Source: JACDCA01 sp963810305 (GTDB lineage Bacteria; Acidobacteriota; Vicinamibacteria; Vicinamibacterales; 2-12-FULL-66-21). Taken from it: a DNA stretch of 64,000 nt. Both the position numbers and the translations under genes were made by a program. The stretch covers positions 124,001-188,000 of the forward strand of contig CAWEMY010000006.1 of the NCBI GenBank assembly GCA_963810305.1. Reading direction: 5' to 3'. Below the pieces are notes generated by a model. It worked only from the letters and a program-made list of their open reading frames with translations, made no database searches and was not told the origin of the DNA. Shown here one piece after another: positions 34,046 through 43,737 of this stretch. Position 1 is the first letter of the stretch; the number at the start of each line of letters is the position of its first letter.

Positions 34046-34749
34046 CGTGAGTGCTGAACGAAACGGTAGCCGGCGCCGTAGACCGCTTCGAGCTGGTCGA
34101 ACGCAGGATCGACCGCCTGCAGCTTGCGCCGGATCCGCTTGACGTGACTGTCAATCGTCCTGTCGGTCACCGACACTCGCTCGGGGTAGGCGGCGTCGAT
34201 CAGCTGATCGCGCGTCTTCACGATCCCGGCGCGCGATGCGAGGGCCTGAAGAATCATGAATTCGGTCACGGTGAGAGAGACCGGCATCGCTTTCCATGTG
34301 GTCGCAAACCGAAGCGGATCGAGGACCAGGTCACCGGCCTGGAGCACGTCCTCGTGGGCGGAGCGTTCGACGGAGAGCGAGGCTCGCCGCAGGAGCACCT
34401 TTACCCGCGCCACCAGCTCGCGTATCGAAAAAGGCTTGCACAGATAGTCGTCCGCGCCGATTTCCAGCCCGAGGACGCGGTCGAACTCTTCTTCGCGCGA
34501 CGTGACGAAGATGATCGGGAGCCTCTCCGATCGCCCGCGCAGCCGGCGACAGAGCTCGAGGCCGTCCATCCTGGGCAGGCCGATATCGAGAATGGCCAAA
34601 TCGGGCAAGAGCTCAGACATCGCCTGCCAGGCATCGGCGCCATCGTCATAGAGCTCGGTCCGATATCCTTCGCGACGGAGCGCCAGGGAGACCGTCTCGC
34701 GGATCGTCTCTTCATCTTCGACCAGCGCCACTCGTGAGCCGTCCTGCAT
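34042..34749 (-). CDS. OmpR-family response regulator, ChvI-like
   Basis: A 235-residue regulator. The receiver domain has the acidic pair EDE near residue 11, the phosphorylation Asp55 in AILDIGLPRMDG, and the Lys of LCKPFS near 105. The C-terminal winged helix includes LTVTEFMILQALASRAGIVK and RTIDSHVKRIRRKL. The gene lies upstream of and overlaps the kinase gene, forming a standard two-component pair. CreD-like protein is encoded divergently and may be a target, but that is inference. Confidence 0.93.
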   Translation of the reverse strand: MQDGSRVALVEDEETIRETVSLALRREGYRTELYDDGADAWQAMSELLPDLAILDIGLPRMDGLELCRRLRGRSERLPIIFVTSREEEFDRVLGLEIGADDYLCKPFSIRELVARVKVLLRRASLSVERSAHEDVLQAGDLVLDPLRFATTWKAMPVSLTVTEFMILQALASRAGIVKTRDQLIDAAYPERVSVTDRTIDSHVKRIRRKLQAVDPAFDQLEAVYGAGYRFVQHSR

Positions 34750-34881
34750 ATTTTAGGAAAACTGTAACCCACCCCTCGCGGTGGCCGGCGCCTTAGTTCT
34801 GCCGCAATTCAGCCACGCTTTTCCACGGTGCCGCCATCACCGCACCCAACTACTGGAGTGAAATCCTGCGTGGAGGTCAGT

Positions 34882-36192
34882 GTGCGGACATCTGCAGTGG
34901 TGCGAATTGGGTTGATGGCGGTTCTGATGGCGGGTCTGCTCGTCCCGTTGATGATGATCTACGGGCTGGTGTCGGAGCGGGCCGGGCGGCGCGCCGAGGC
35001 CGTCCGGGAGGTCAGCAGCCAGTGGGGGGAGGAACAGACGATCGTCGGTCCGGTCCTCTCGGTTGGATTCAACGTCACGACCACCGGCCAGGACGGCAAG
35101 ACTCGCACGTTCGTCGATCGCGCCTGTTTTCTGCCCGCGGTCCTCCAGGTGGACGCCGAGGCTCTGCCTGACGTCCGCCGCCGTGGATTGTTCGAGGTCA
35201 TTGTCTACAGGGCAAAGCTGAGGATCACGGGGCGGTTCGCCCCGGTCTCTTTGTCGCAGTGGCGCGTGCAGCCCTCAGACGTCGTGCCCGGGTCGGCAAT
35301 GTTGAGCGTCGGCATGGCCGATCCACGGGGTATTGCCGGACCGATTGCACTCACGTGGGACGGGAAGAAAGGCACGTTCGTGCCTGGCGCCCCGGAAGTC
35401 GGGATCGGGGTGCCCGGTATTTCGGCGCCAGTTCCGCTGCCAGACACCGCCCGGGACGTCTGGTTCTCACTGGAGCTCGACGCGAACGGCACCCGGGAGC
35501 TCCGCTTCGTGCCTGTCGGCAACGACACCGTCGTGCGCCTGGCATCGTCATGGCCGCATCCGAGCTTCGTCGGTGCTCCTTTGCCGAAGGACCGCCAAGT
35601 GAACAGCGCCGGCTTCACCGCGTCCTGGGTGGTCCCGTACTACGGTCGCAGCTTCGCGCCGGCCTGGGCCCTGTCCTCGGTGAGCCGGGACGAATTGAAG
35701 ACCGGGATCGCCAACTCCGCGTTCGGAGTTTTGCTGATGCGACCGATCGACATCTATCAGCAAACCGACCGCGCGTTGAAATATGCCGCCCTGTTCATCG
35801 TGATGACGTTCGTTATCGTTTTTCTGTGGGAAATCATCTACGGCGTGCTCGTCCATCCGGTGCAGTACCTGTCGGTCGGATTCGCGATGTGCATGTTCTA
35901 TTTGCTCCTTCTGGCGCTCTCCGAGCACATCGGCTTCGACCGTGCGTATATCGCCGGCGCCTCGGCGAACATCCTGCTGATCGCGTGGTACTGGAACTGG
36001 GTGACCCGCGGCGGCTGGCACGGGCTGCTGATGGGGATGATCCTCACGGCGCTTTACGGATATCTGTACCTGCTGCTGCGCCTCGAAGACTACGCGCTCG
36101 TCGCCGGCGCGATAGGCCTGTTCGTCATGCTCGCGACCGTGATGTTCCTGACGCGCAAGATCGATTGGTACGAGCTGAAACTTGGCCGGTAG
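34882..36192 (+). CDS. creD: CreD-family inner membrane protein
   Basis: About 436 residues of the CreD family: an N-terminal helix (LMAVLMAGLLVPLMMIYGLV), a large periplasmic beta-rich domain (ERAGRRAEAVREVSSQWGEE to IDIYQQTDRALKYA), then at least five C-terminal helices ending in TRKIDWYEL, a family landmark. GTG at 34882 is chosen because GGAGG lies 5 nt upstream; GTGs at 34828 and 34858 are alternatives. Known CreD proteins respond to the CreBC two-component system and affect envelope stress, which fits its divergent placement from the ChvG/ChvI-like pair. Confidence 0.9.
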   Translation: MRTSAVVRIGLMAVLMAGLLVPLMMIYGLVSERAGRRAEAVREVSSQWGEEQTIVGPVLSVGFNVTTTGQDGKTRTFVDRACFLPAVLQVDAEALPDVRRRGLFEVIVYRAKLRITGRFAPVSLSQWRVQPSDVVPGSAMLSVGMADPRGIAGPIALTWDGKKGTFVPGAPEVGIGVPGISAPVPLPDTARDVWFSLELDANGTRELRFVPVGNDTVVRLASSWPHPSFVGAPLPKDRQVNSAGFTASWVVPYYGRSFAPAWALSSVSRDELKTGIANSAFGVLLMRPIDIYQQTDRALKYAALFIVMTFVIVFLWEIIYGVLVHPVQYLSVGFAMCMFYLLLLALSEHIGFDRAYIAGASANILLIAWYWNWVTRGGWHGLLMGMILTALYGYLYLLLRLEDYALVAGAIGLFVMLATVMFLTRKIDWYELKLGR

Positions 36193-36268
36193 CGGCCGGC
36201 TTCAGCTGGTCGGTAGAGGCCGGCTTCAGCCGGCCTGTCCGAAAGGCCGGCTAAAGCCGGCCTCTACG
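36191..36268. repeat. Three copies of the dispersed palindromic repeat
   Basis: Units AGCGGCCGGCTTCAGC, GGTAGAGGCCGGCTTCAGCC and AAGGCCGGCTAAAGCCGGCC in succession fill the gap between the convergent creD and ATP-grasp genes. Same family as 459-592 and 29486. Position suggests transcription termination for both genes. Confidence 0.85.
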
Positions 36269-36269
36269 G

Positions 36270-37587
36270 TCAGTCGTAGACGAATGACGGCACTTGTCCG
36301 CCCCCGGACGTCACGTTGGCGAGGCCGGTGGCGCTCAGACGTGTGAGGTAACCCGTCATCTTTCCGCGGAACAGGTACGGCGCGAGATCCACGAGCATGT
36401 CTCTCATCGTCACGTTGCCGTCGGCGTCGAACTGGGGAAAGATCTCACGCCTCACCGGGATCCGTTCCTGGATGACCCAGGTGCCGGGCGGATCGGCGGC
36501 GACGGCAAGCTGCAGGGCGCTTTCCCAGACGTCCTGAAGTGCCTCCCAGCCCGAGGATGACTCCAGTGCCGCCGTATTCGTCGTTGGGTTTCAGCACCAG
36601 GCTCTCACGCCGCTTGCGCGCATCGTCGAGCACTGAAGGATCGACGAGCCGGGTCCACGGCACCGACGCCTCGATGACCTCGCGCTCTGCGGCGGAAAAC
36701 AGGACGCTGTTGGCCGGATCCGTGAGCACCGCAAAAAATGCTTTCTTGTGAGGGATCTTGCACCGCATCGTATTGGCGACGCAGACCGCGCGTTTTTCGT
36801 AGGCCTTCATCAACGCCGAACACTCATCGGGACTGGCGATGATGTCGTTGATCAGGACACGGCGGTAGACGAGATCGATCCGCTGTCCGTCCGCCGCCAG
36901 CGTTTTCCCGTCGAACTCGAGACTGCGCGGATCGCACAACAGGGTCGGCACGCCGGCATCGTTGAATGCGTCCCGGAGGATCTCGAATTCCGTCCAGGTC
37001 GGCACCTCGCGCCAGTCGACGATCGCGATCGTCGGCGGATTCGCGGTGCCTCCCCACTCGCGGTAGCTGTCAAGAAGCGCCACCAGAACAGGATCGATCG
37101 TCCGGTGGTAACGGAGACGGCGTCCCGCACGAAATCGCGTCGTGACCGGAAGGGAGTCGAACAGCTCGGCCAGCCGCTGGGTGTAGGCCGGTCCGGCCGG
37201 CGACTCCGCGTTGTATTCCGCGAAGTGAAGAGCGTCGGGGAGGAGAAACGCGTCGAGCCTCGACGCGGTGCTGGCAGTCGCGTACCCCGGGTCGATGCGA
37301 ATGAGCCGCTCTTCGGCCTCGGTTATTCCGAATTGCGCAAAGAGCGAAGGCGACTCCATCGCCTGGCGGACGATTCGTTCGCCGATAGCGGCAATCGTTT
37401 CCGCGGCGTGCCTGATGCGGGCCTCGTCTTGACCGCTCAGAAGAAAGGGACGGAGGAACGGGCTGTGTATCCGGTCGCCGAACGTGAGCTTGCGGTCTCG
37501 CATCGACGCGGCAAACTCACGGCAGAACTCCGGAGTGAGCTCCGAACCCTTCGCCAGCTCCGCGTGCCACGCAGCGACAACGTCCAT
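36270..37587 (-). CDS. Circularly permuted ATP-grasp-like ligase, frameshifted
   Basis: About 438 residues after correcting one indel at about 36551 (left RESLVLKPNDEYGGTGVILG, right WEALQDVWESALQLA). ATP-grasp-type motifs are visible: LVLKPNDEYGGTGVILG for the nucleotide loop and PPGTWVIQERIP near the end. The N-terminal helical half contains FAEYNAESPAGPAYTQRLAE, a pattern of circularly permuted ATP-grasp proteins. It ends DVTSGGGQVPSFVYD-like (NVTSGGGQVPSFVYD). The ATG at 37587 overlaps the upstream stop (ATGA). It is the third gene of an amidoligase trio and probably forms a peptide-like or ester bond in an unknown product. Confidence 0.75.
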
Positions 37588-38564
37588 CAGGCCTTTGCGG
37601 CCGGCGCCCCGGTCACACCGCTGACCGCACCGACACCAAGCATCTCTTCCCAGCGCGGCCACGACTGCGACGGCTGTCCGTTCAACGCGCGGTCGATCAC
37701 CAGATCCGCCATCTTCTCGACGACGTGATTGAAATAGAACTCGGTGATCCGATCGCGTTCGAAATCAGGGGCAGGATTGAGGTAGTCGATCGCGTACGGC
37801 ACGCCTTCCTGAATCGCGAATTCGATGGTGTTCATCTCGTACCCGAGCGCCTGATTGATCGTCTGCGCGTCGCGTACGACCCTTGCTCCGGTTTCCGGCG
37901 ACAGATAGTTGTGTTCGACGCGGTACCGGCGCTCCTTGACGTCGTAGACCACCGGCGTGATGTCGGTCTTGCCAAATGTGAAGCAGCGGACGTATTGGTC
38001 GAAGTTGATGAACTCCTGCAGCGTCATCGGATACGGCGCGGTCCGGTCGTACGCCGCAAGCAGCTCGCCGACATCATTCACCTTGTAGACATGTTTCCAG
38101 CCGCCGCCCGAGTACGGCTTGAGGATGGCCGGACGGCCGACGTAATCCAGCAGGCCTTCCCAGTCGATCGGGTACTCGAGGTTCCTCAACGATTCCGGCG
38201 TCAGATCGACGTCCGCGGGGTAATCCTTCTGCGGCAGCAACACGGTCTTGGGGATGGCGCAGCCAAGCTTCGCCATCACCGAGTAGTTGAAGAACTTGTC
38301 GTCCGCGGTCCACCAGAACGGATTGTTGATGACGTAAGTGCCATGCAGGACCGCGTGTTTCAGCGCGCCGCGGTAGTACTCGATCTCGTGCGAGATCCGA
38401 TCGACGATGACGCGGTATGGCGGCGGTTCGTCCATCTTCGTGCCGCCGAATATCGCCATCTCGGCCGAGATGCCGTGCGGCTTGCCGAGATGGTTGACCC
38501 GCTCGATGAACGCGGGGGGAAAGCTGAACTCACGTCCCACCAGCAGCCCGATCTTCATCTCCAC
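37587..38564 (-). CDS. ATP-grasp (RimK-like) ligase
   Basis: A 325-residue ATP-grasp protein. An N-terminal pre-ATP-grasp part (MEMKIGLLVGREFSFPPAFI) is followed by PAILKPYSGGGWKHVYKVND, a Lys-containing ATP-binding loop, MTLQEFINFDQYVRCFTFG for the adenine region, and ending motifs EFAIQEGVPYAIDYLNPAPD with the metal-binding acid and Asn. Substrate unknown. It overlaps the upstream carboxylate-amine ligase gene by 10 bp and the downstream ATP-grasp gene by the ATGA junction, so the three are tightly coupled. Confidence 0.85.
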   Translation of the reverse strand: MEMKIGLLVGREFSFPPAFIERVNHLGKPHGISAEMAIFGGTKMDEPPPYRVIVDRISHEIEYYRGALKHAVLHGTYVINNPFWWTADDKFFNYSVMAKLGCAIPKTVLLPQKDYPADVDLTPESLRNLEYPIDWEGLLDYVGRPAILKPYSGGGWKHVYKVNDVGELLAAYDRTAPYPMTLQEFINFDQYVRCFTFGKTDITPVVYDVKERRYRVEHNYLSPETGARVVRDAQTINQALGYEMNTIEFAIQEGVPYAIDYLNPAPDFERDRITEFYFNHVVEKMADLVIDRALNGQPSQSWPRWEEMLGVGAVSGVTGAPAAKA

Positions 38565-39673
38565 GCTTCGGATCCTTCCATGCTTTTGCGGGTCTCAGCG
38601 ATGAGGTGGCGCACAACCGCTTTCATGTCGCCCGTTTCCCGATAGACCGCGAGCTGCCGATCGGCGCTCGTGCCCTCCGCAAGGACGCGATGGATGTGTT
38701 CGATCGCTTCCCTGCTCCCCAGCTCGTCCACCACATCGTCGACGAACTCCACGAGCTCGAGGGCAAGGTCGCGCATCGGCACCTCGGTCCGCTTGCCAAA
38801 GTCGATCAACTTGCCGTCGAGACCCCATCGCGCGGCCCGCCACTTGTTCTCCTCGATGAGCGTCCGGCGATAGAGGCGGAAGCCCTGGTTGGTGGTGTAC
38901 AGCTTGTGCAGCTTGACGATGATCGCCTGGCACAAGGCGGCCAGCATGACGGAGTCGGCCGGACGTGTCGGCACGTCGCAGACCCTGAATTCGAGCGTGC
39001 CGTAGGTGTGGTGCGGGCGCACGTCCCACCAGATCTTGCTGGCGTCTTCGATGCACTTCAAATCGACCAGCAGCTTGACGTAGTTCTCGAACTCGCTCCA
39101 CGAGCCGAAGTGGTCGGGGACGCCGGTGCGTGGAAATCTCTTGAAGATCATCGTCCGGAACGACTTCAGGCCGGTATCGCGGCCGAGCCAGAATGGCGAG
39201 CTGGTCGACAGCGCGAGCAGGTGCGGCAGGAAGTAGCGAGCCTGATTCATCAGGTCGATCGCCGTCTGCCGGTCGGGCACGGCGACGTGAACGTGCAGCC
39301 CGAAGATCAGCAGCGACCGCGCCAGCTGCTGCAGTTCCTCGACGATGCTCTCGTAGCGGACGCCGGGCGAAAGTACCTGGTCCTTCCAGTCGGAGAAGGG
39401 GTGGGTGCCGGCCGCCGCGACGGCAAGCCCGGCCCTGTCGGCGGAGGCGGCAAGCTCGCGGCGGATGCGGACGATCTCCTCGCGCAATTCCGCGACGTCG
39501 TTGCAGATCCGCGTGCCGACCTCCACGATCGACTGGTGGAGCTCGCGTTTGACCTGCTGACCGAGCGACTCCTCACTCGACGCGAGCAGCTGCGAGACGT
39601 GCGAGCGGAGCTCGCCAGACTCGGGATCGACGATCTGGAACTCTTCCTCCACGCCGAGCGTGAATCGGAACAT
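38555..39673 (-). CDS. Carboxylate-amine ligase (YbdK / GCS2 family)
   Basis: A 372-residue member of the glutamate-cysteine ligase 2 family, which has a glutamine-synthetase-like fold. Landmarks are FTLGVEEEFQIVDPESGELR at the N-terminus (acidic metal site), GLHVHVAVPDRQTAID, WWDVRPHHTYGTLEFRVCDV and the ENKWRAARWGLDG segment. YbdK has weak glutamate-cysteine ligase activity; the natural product here is unknown. It is the first gene of a three-gene operon with two ATP-grasp ligases. Confidence 0.92.
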   Translation of the reverse strand: MFRFTLGVEEEFQIVDPESGELRSHVSQLLASSEESLGQQVKRELHQSIVEVGTRICNDVAELREEIVRIRRELAASADRAGLAVAAAGTHPFSDWKDQVLSPGVRYESIVEELQQLARSLLIFGLHVHVAVPDRQTAIDLMNQARYFLPHLLALSTSSPFWLGRDTGLKSFRTMIFKRFPRTGVPDHFGSWSEFENYVKLLVDLKCIEDASKIWWDVRPHHTYGTLEFRVCDVPTRPADSVMLAALCQAIIVKLHKLYTTNQGFRLYRRTLIEENKWRAARWGLDGKLIDFGKRTEVPMRDLALELVEFVDDVVDELGSREAIEHIHRVLAEGTSADRQLAVYRETGDMKAVVRHLIAETRKSMEGSEAWR

Positions 39674-39773
39674 CTAGAGATGATAGTCCGATTGGCGATC
39701 AGGCAATTGGAGATCACGGATTGACGGATTGACGGATTGTCGACTGGGGATCGGACTTTGAGATGATGCCCCT

Positions 39774-42700
39774 ATGACTCTCTTGTCGAGGCTCTCACGG
39801 TGGACGGTGATCGAACAGTTGCGGACGGGTGCCGACGGGACGGGCGCCGAGGCGATGTCGGACGCCACCCGGGAGCTGGGACCCCGCAATGCCGGCACCG
39901 AAGTCGCGCGCTCGGTCTGCCCCTTCTGCGCCGTCGGCTGCGGACAGTTGATCTTTCACCGCAATGGCAAGGTCGTCTCTGTCGAAGGAGACCCCGCGTC
40001 GCCGATCTCTGAAGGTCGTCTCTGTCCGAAGGGAGCGGCCACTCAAGAACTCCTGACGCATGACGGCCGGGCCACGCGTGTGAAGTATCGGGCGCCGCAC
40101 GCATCGGCGTGGACCGAGATCGACCTCGAGACGGCGATGGAGATGGTCGCCGCGCGGGTGTGGGATTCGCGTGAGCGGTTTTTCGAGGAGGCGCGAGATC
40201 ACGAGGGCCGGTCGCTTCCGCTCATGCAATGTGCGTCCATCGCGCATCTCGGCGGGGCCACGCTCGAAAACGAAGAGAACTACCTGATCAAGAAGTTGTT
40301 CACCGGCGGGCTGGGGATCGTATCGATCAGCAATCAGGCCCGAATATGACATAGCTCCACTGTGCCCGGTCTGGGCACGTCGTTCGGCCGGGGGGGCGCC
40401 ACGACGGCGCAGCAGGACCTCCAGAACTCGGATGCGATCCTCATCATGGGATCGTCGATGGCTGAGAACCATCCGGTCGGATTCCGCTGGGTGATCAAGG
40501 CGCGCGAGAAAGGCGCGACGGTCATCCATGTTGACCCCCGCTTCACCCGCACGTCCGCGATGGCGGACATGTGGGCCCCGATCCGCGCCGGCAGCGACAT
40601 CGTGTTTCTCGGTGCGATGGTCAACTACGTCCTCGCGAATGATCTGGACTTCCGCGAGTACATCGTTCCCTACACCAACGCGGCGACGATCATCTCTCGC
40701 GACTTCCGCGACACCGAAGAACTGGACGGCCTGTTCTCGGGATGGGACCCGTCAACGCGCACTTATGCAGCCGAGACAGTGGGCATATGAAGCGGACGAA
40801 CATGCCGGGCTGGAAACTGCGCAGGAAGAGGTGCGCGGCGGGCATGAGAAGGATCGTGGCGACGATACCTCGAAAGTCGAGCAGCCGCACCGCGATCCGA
40901 CGTTGCAGCACCCCAGATGCGTTTTTCAGATCCTGAAGCGGCATTACACGCGCTACACGCCGGAGATGGTCGAGCAGGTCTGCGGCGTCCCCCGCGACGC
41001 GTTTCTGCGCATCGCGGACGCGTTCTGCCGCGCCTCCGGACCCGAGCGCACCGGTGCCATCTGCTATGCGGTTGGATGGACGCAGCATTCCACCGGCGTG
41101 CAGATCATCCGCACCGCGGCGATCCTCCAGCTCCTCCTCGGCAACATCGGGCGTCCTGGTGGAGGGATCCTCGCCCTCCGCGGTCATGCCTCGATCCAGG
41201 GATCCACCGACATTCCAACGCTCTACGACATCCTGCCCGGCTACATTCCGATGCCGGCTTTCGGCGCCGACTCGGCATCGCTCGCCGATTACCTCCGCAA
41301 ACACCGATCGAATGCCGGATGGTGGGCGCACCTCGACGCATTCGTGGTGTCTCTGCTGAAGGCCTGGTATGGCGACAAGGCGACCGCGGAAAACGATTAC
41401 GGGTTCGGATGGCTCCCGAGAATCAGCGGCGATCATTCGCACTTCGCCTTCTGGCTGGATATGGCGGACTCCACCTCCGCTGGAGCTGCAGCCAACCGCG
41501 CTGCACCGGCGGTACCAATCGAGGGCCTGTTCGTCATGGGACAGAACCCGGCGGTGGGGGCGCCCAACGCGCGGCTCGAGCGGCGGGCCATGACGAATCT
41601 CAAATGGCTCGTCGTCCGCGATCTGGTCGAGACCGAGACCGCAGCGTTCTGGCTCGACTCACCGGAAATTCAGCGAGGAGAACTTCGGACCGAGGACATC
41701 GGCACCGAGGTGTTCTTCTTTCCGGCGGCCGCGCATTCGGAGAAGGATGGCTGCTTTACGAACACCCAGCGGCTCCTGCAGTGGCACGAGAAGGCGGTGG
41801 AGGCGCCGGCGGACGCACGCAGCGAGGCGTGGTTCCTTTACCAGCTCGGGCGGCGGCTCAAGGCACGCGCCGCGCTCGATTCGCACCCGCACAACGACGG
41901 CCTTCGCGCACTGACATGGGACTACCCGGCCGGCGGAAGTCACGATGAAACGGACATCGATGCGGTCCTGCGCGAAATCAATGGCTACGCGGCCGATGGC
42001 GCCCTCATCGACGGATTCCGCTTCCTTCGGAACGATGGCTCGACGTCGTGCGGCTGCTGGATCTACTCTGGCGTCTACGAAGGCGGGCGAAACCGAGCAC
42101 GCGAACGCAACGCGACTGGGGTCTACGGCCACGGCTGGGGATACTCGTGGCCCGCCGATCGCAGGATTCTGTACAACCGCGCATCCGCACGCCCCGACGG
42201 CAGTCCGTGGAGCGAGCGCAAGAAGCTGATCTGGTGGGACGCGACCGAGCGAGCCTGGGTCGGCAACGACAATCCGGATTTTTCACGCGACAAGCCGCCG
42301 GACTACGTGCCGGCCGATGATGCAACGGGGGACGCGGCCTTGCGTGGTGACGCGCCGTTCATCATGCATCCCGACGGCGTCGGCTGGATCTGGGTGGCGA
42401 GCGGCCTGAAGGACGGACCGCTGCCGGCACACTACGAACCTCTGGAATCGCCTGTCCCCAATGCCGTGTACGCGCAGCAGGACAATCCCGCGGCTGACGC
42501 GAAAATCCGTCCGGACAATGCGCATGCAGACTCTCCGGGGGATCCGCGCTACCCTCACGTCCTGACGACCTACCGTCTGACCGAGCATCACACCGCCGGC
42601 GGCATGACGCCGGACGTTGTCGCATCTGGCCGAACTGCAGCCGGAGTTGTTTGCGGAGATCTCGCCGGAGCTGGCGTCGGAGATCGGCGCGCGTAACGGC

Positions 42701-42940
42701 GACATGATCACCGTCGCGACGCCGCGCGGAGAGATCCAGGCGCGCGCGCTGGTCACGCCACGCATTCGCCCGATGACCATCAACGGCCGCGTCCTCCATC
42801 AGGTGGGCCTCCCGTACCACTTCGGCGGCCGCGGCCTGGTCAAGGGAGATGTTGTCAACGATCTCGTCGCCATCTCGCAGGAACCGAACGTCCGCATCAT
42901 GGAGTCGAAGGCGCTGGTGTGCTCGGTGCGCGTTTCATGA
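39774..42940 (+). CDS. fdhA: Selenocysteine formate dehydrogenase, catalytic subunit (two frameshifts)
   Basis: A molybdopterin oxidoreductase of about 1050 residues. The N-terminal [4Fe-4S] motif is CPFCAVGCG...CPKG. In-frame TGA at 40347-40349 sits exactly where FdnG/FdhF-type enzymes have selenocysteine: NQARI-Sec-HSSTVPGLGTSFG, and a bSECIS-like hairpin follows. Beyond it the same frame continues LQNSDAILIMGSSMAENHPV; frame changes are needed near 40777 (to WAYEADEHAG) and 42612 (to TLSHLAELQPELF). C-terminal molybdopterin-dinucleotide-binding motifs follow (ARNGDMITVATPRGEIQA). No twin-arginine signal is seen, so it should face the cytoplasm. It probably oxidises formate to CO2 with FdhB and the NrfD-like anchor encoded next. 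Confidence 0.93.
40347..40380 (+). promoter_or_regulatory. UGA selenocysteine codon with bSECIS-like hairpin
   Basis: After TGA (40347-40349) the stem GTGCCC (40362-40367) pairs with GGGCAC (40373-40378) around loop GGTCT. Outer pairs C40360-G40379 and A40359-T40380 leave T40361 bulged. This matches the bacterial SECIS plan: hairpin just 3' of UGA, GU in the loop, bulged U on the 5' side. It would recruit SelB; selABCD genes are not in the window. Confidence 0.85.
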
Positions 42941-43737
42941 TCACTGCGTTCCTGACCGATTCGACCCTCTGCATCGGCTGCAAAGCGTGCGAAGTCGCCT
43001 GCAAGGAGTGGAACGACGTCCCCGCAGACGGATATACGTTCACCGGTGCGTCCTATGACAACACCATCGCTCTCGGGCATTCGACATGGCGGCATGTCAA
43101 GTTCATCGAGCGCGCAATCGATCTCTCCGGTGCGGTCGCTTCGGCGGATGCCGGTTACTCGAGCAACGCCTTTCGATGGGATTTTTCTTCCGACGTCTGC
43201 AAGCACTGCGAGAACGCCGGCTGCCTCGAGGCGTGCCCGACTGGATCAATCGTGCGTACCGAGTTCGGCGGCGTCTTCATCCAGCCGGATATCTGCAACG
43301 GCTGCGGGTACTGTGTCGTGGCCTGCCCCTTCGGCGTCGTGGACCGGCGGCCGGACGATGGCCGGGCGTTCAAGTGCACGTTTTGTTACGACCGCCAGAA
43401 GGTTGGCCTTCAACCCGCGTGCGCGACCGCGTGCCCGACCCAGTCCATCCTGTTCGGCGAGATCGGGACGTTACGCGGCAAGGCGGAGGAACGACTCGAT
43501 GAGTTGCGCGCGCGGGGCATCGACGACGCCGTCCTTTACGATCCCCGTGACACGAGTGTGGGCGGCACTCACGCGCTGTTCATCTTCCGCGGACGGCCCG
43601 AGGACTACAATCTGCCGTCCGCGCCGGAAGTGCCGACCGTGCTTCTGAAGCCGGCCTGGCAATCTGCGGCAGCCGCGGCCGGGATGATGCTCGCCGGGGT
43701 CGCATTCGCGTTCCTCTCGAGTCGACACTCGAAATGA
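42937..43737 (+). CDS. fdhB: Formate dehydrogenase iron-sulfur subunit
   Basis: A 266-residue ferredoxin-type subunit carrying four cysteine groups: CIGCKACEVACKEW, CKHCENAGCLEACP, CNGCGYCVVACPFG, and CTFCYDRQ with CATACP, enough for four [4Fe-4S] clusters that pass electrons from the catalytic subunit to the membrane. A C-terminal hydrophobic helix (AAAAAGMMLAGVAFAFL) could anchor it. The ATG at 42937 overlaps the fdhA stop (ATGA), as does its own stop with the next start, so the three genes are translationally coupled. Confidence 0.92.
   Translation: MITAFLTDSTLCIGCKACEVACKEWNDVPADGYTFTGASYDNTIALGHSTWRHVKFIERAIDLSGAVASADAGYSSNAFRWDFSSDVCKHCENAGCLEACPTGSIVRTEFGGVFIQPDICNGCGYCVVACPFGVVDRRPDDGRAFKCTFCYDRQKVGLQPACATACPTQSILFGEIGTLRGKAEERLDELRARGIDDAVLYDPRDTSVGGTHALFIFRGRPEDYNLPSAPEVPTVLLKPAWQSAAAAAGMMLAGVAFAFLSSRHSK

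Noticed and set aside
40347..40349. The TGA in fdhA as a nonsense mutation
   Set aside because: Same frame continues with conserved sequence, the codon sits at the known Sec column, and a bSECIS-like hairpin follows.
40788..40790. A second selenocysteine at the TGA after ETVGI in fdhA
   Set aside because: The conserved continuation (WAYEADEHAG) is in a different frame, so this is a frameshift and not a recoded stop.
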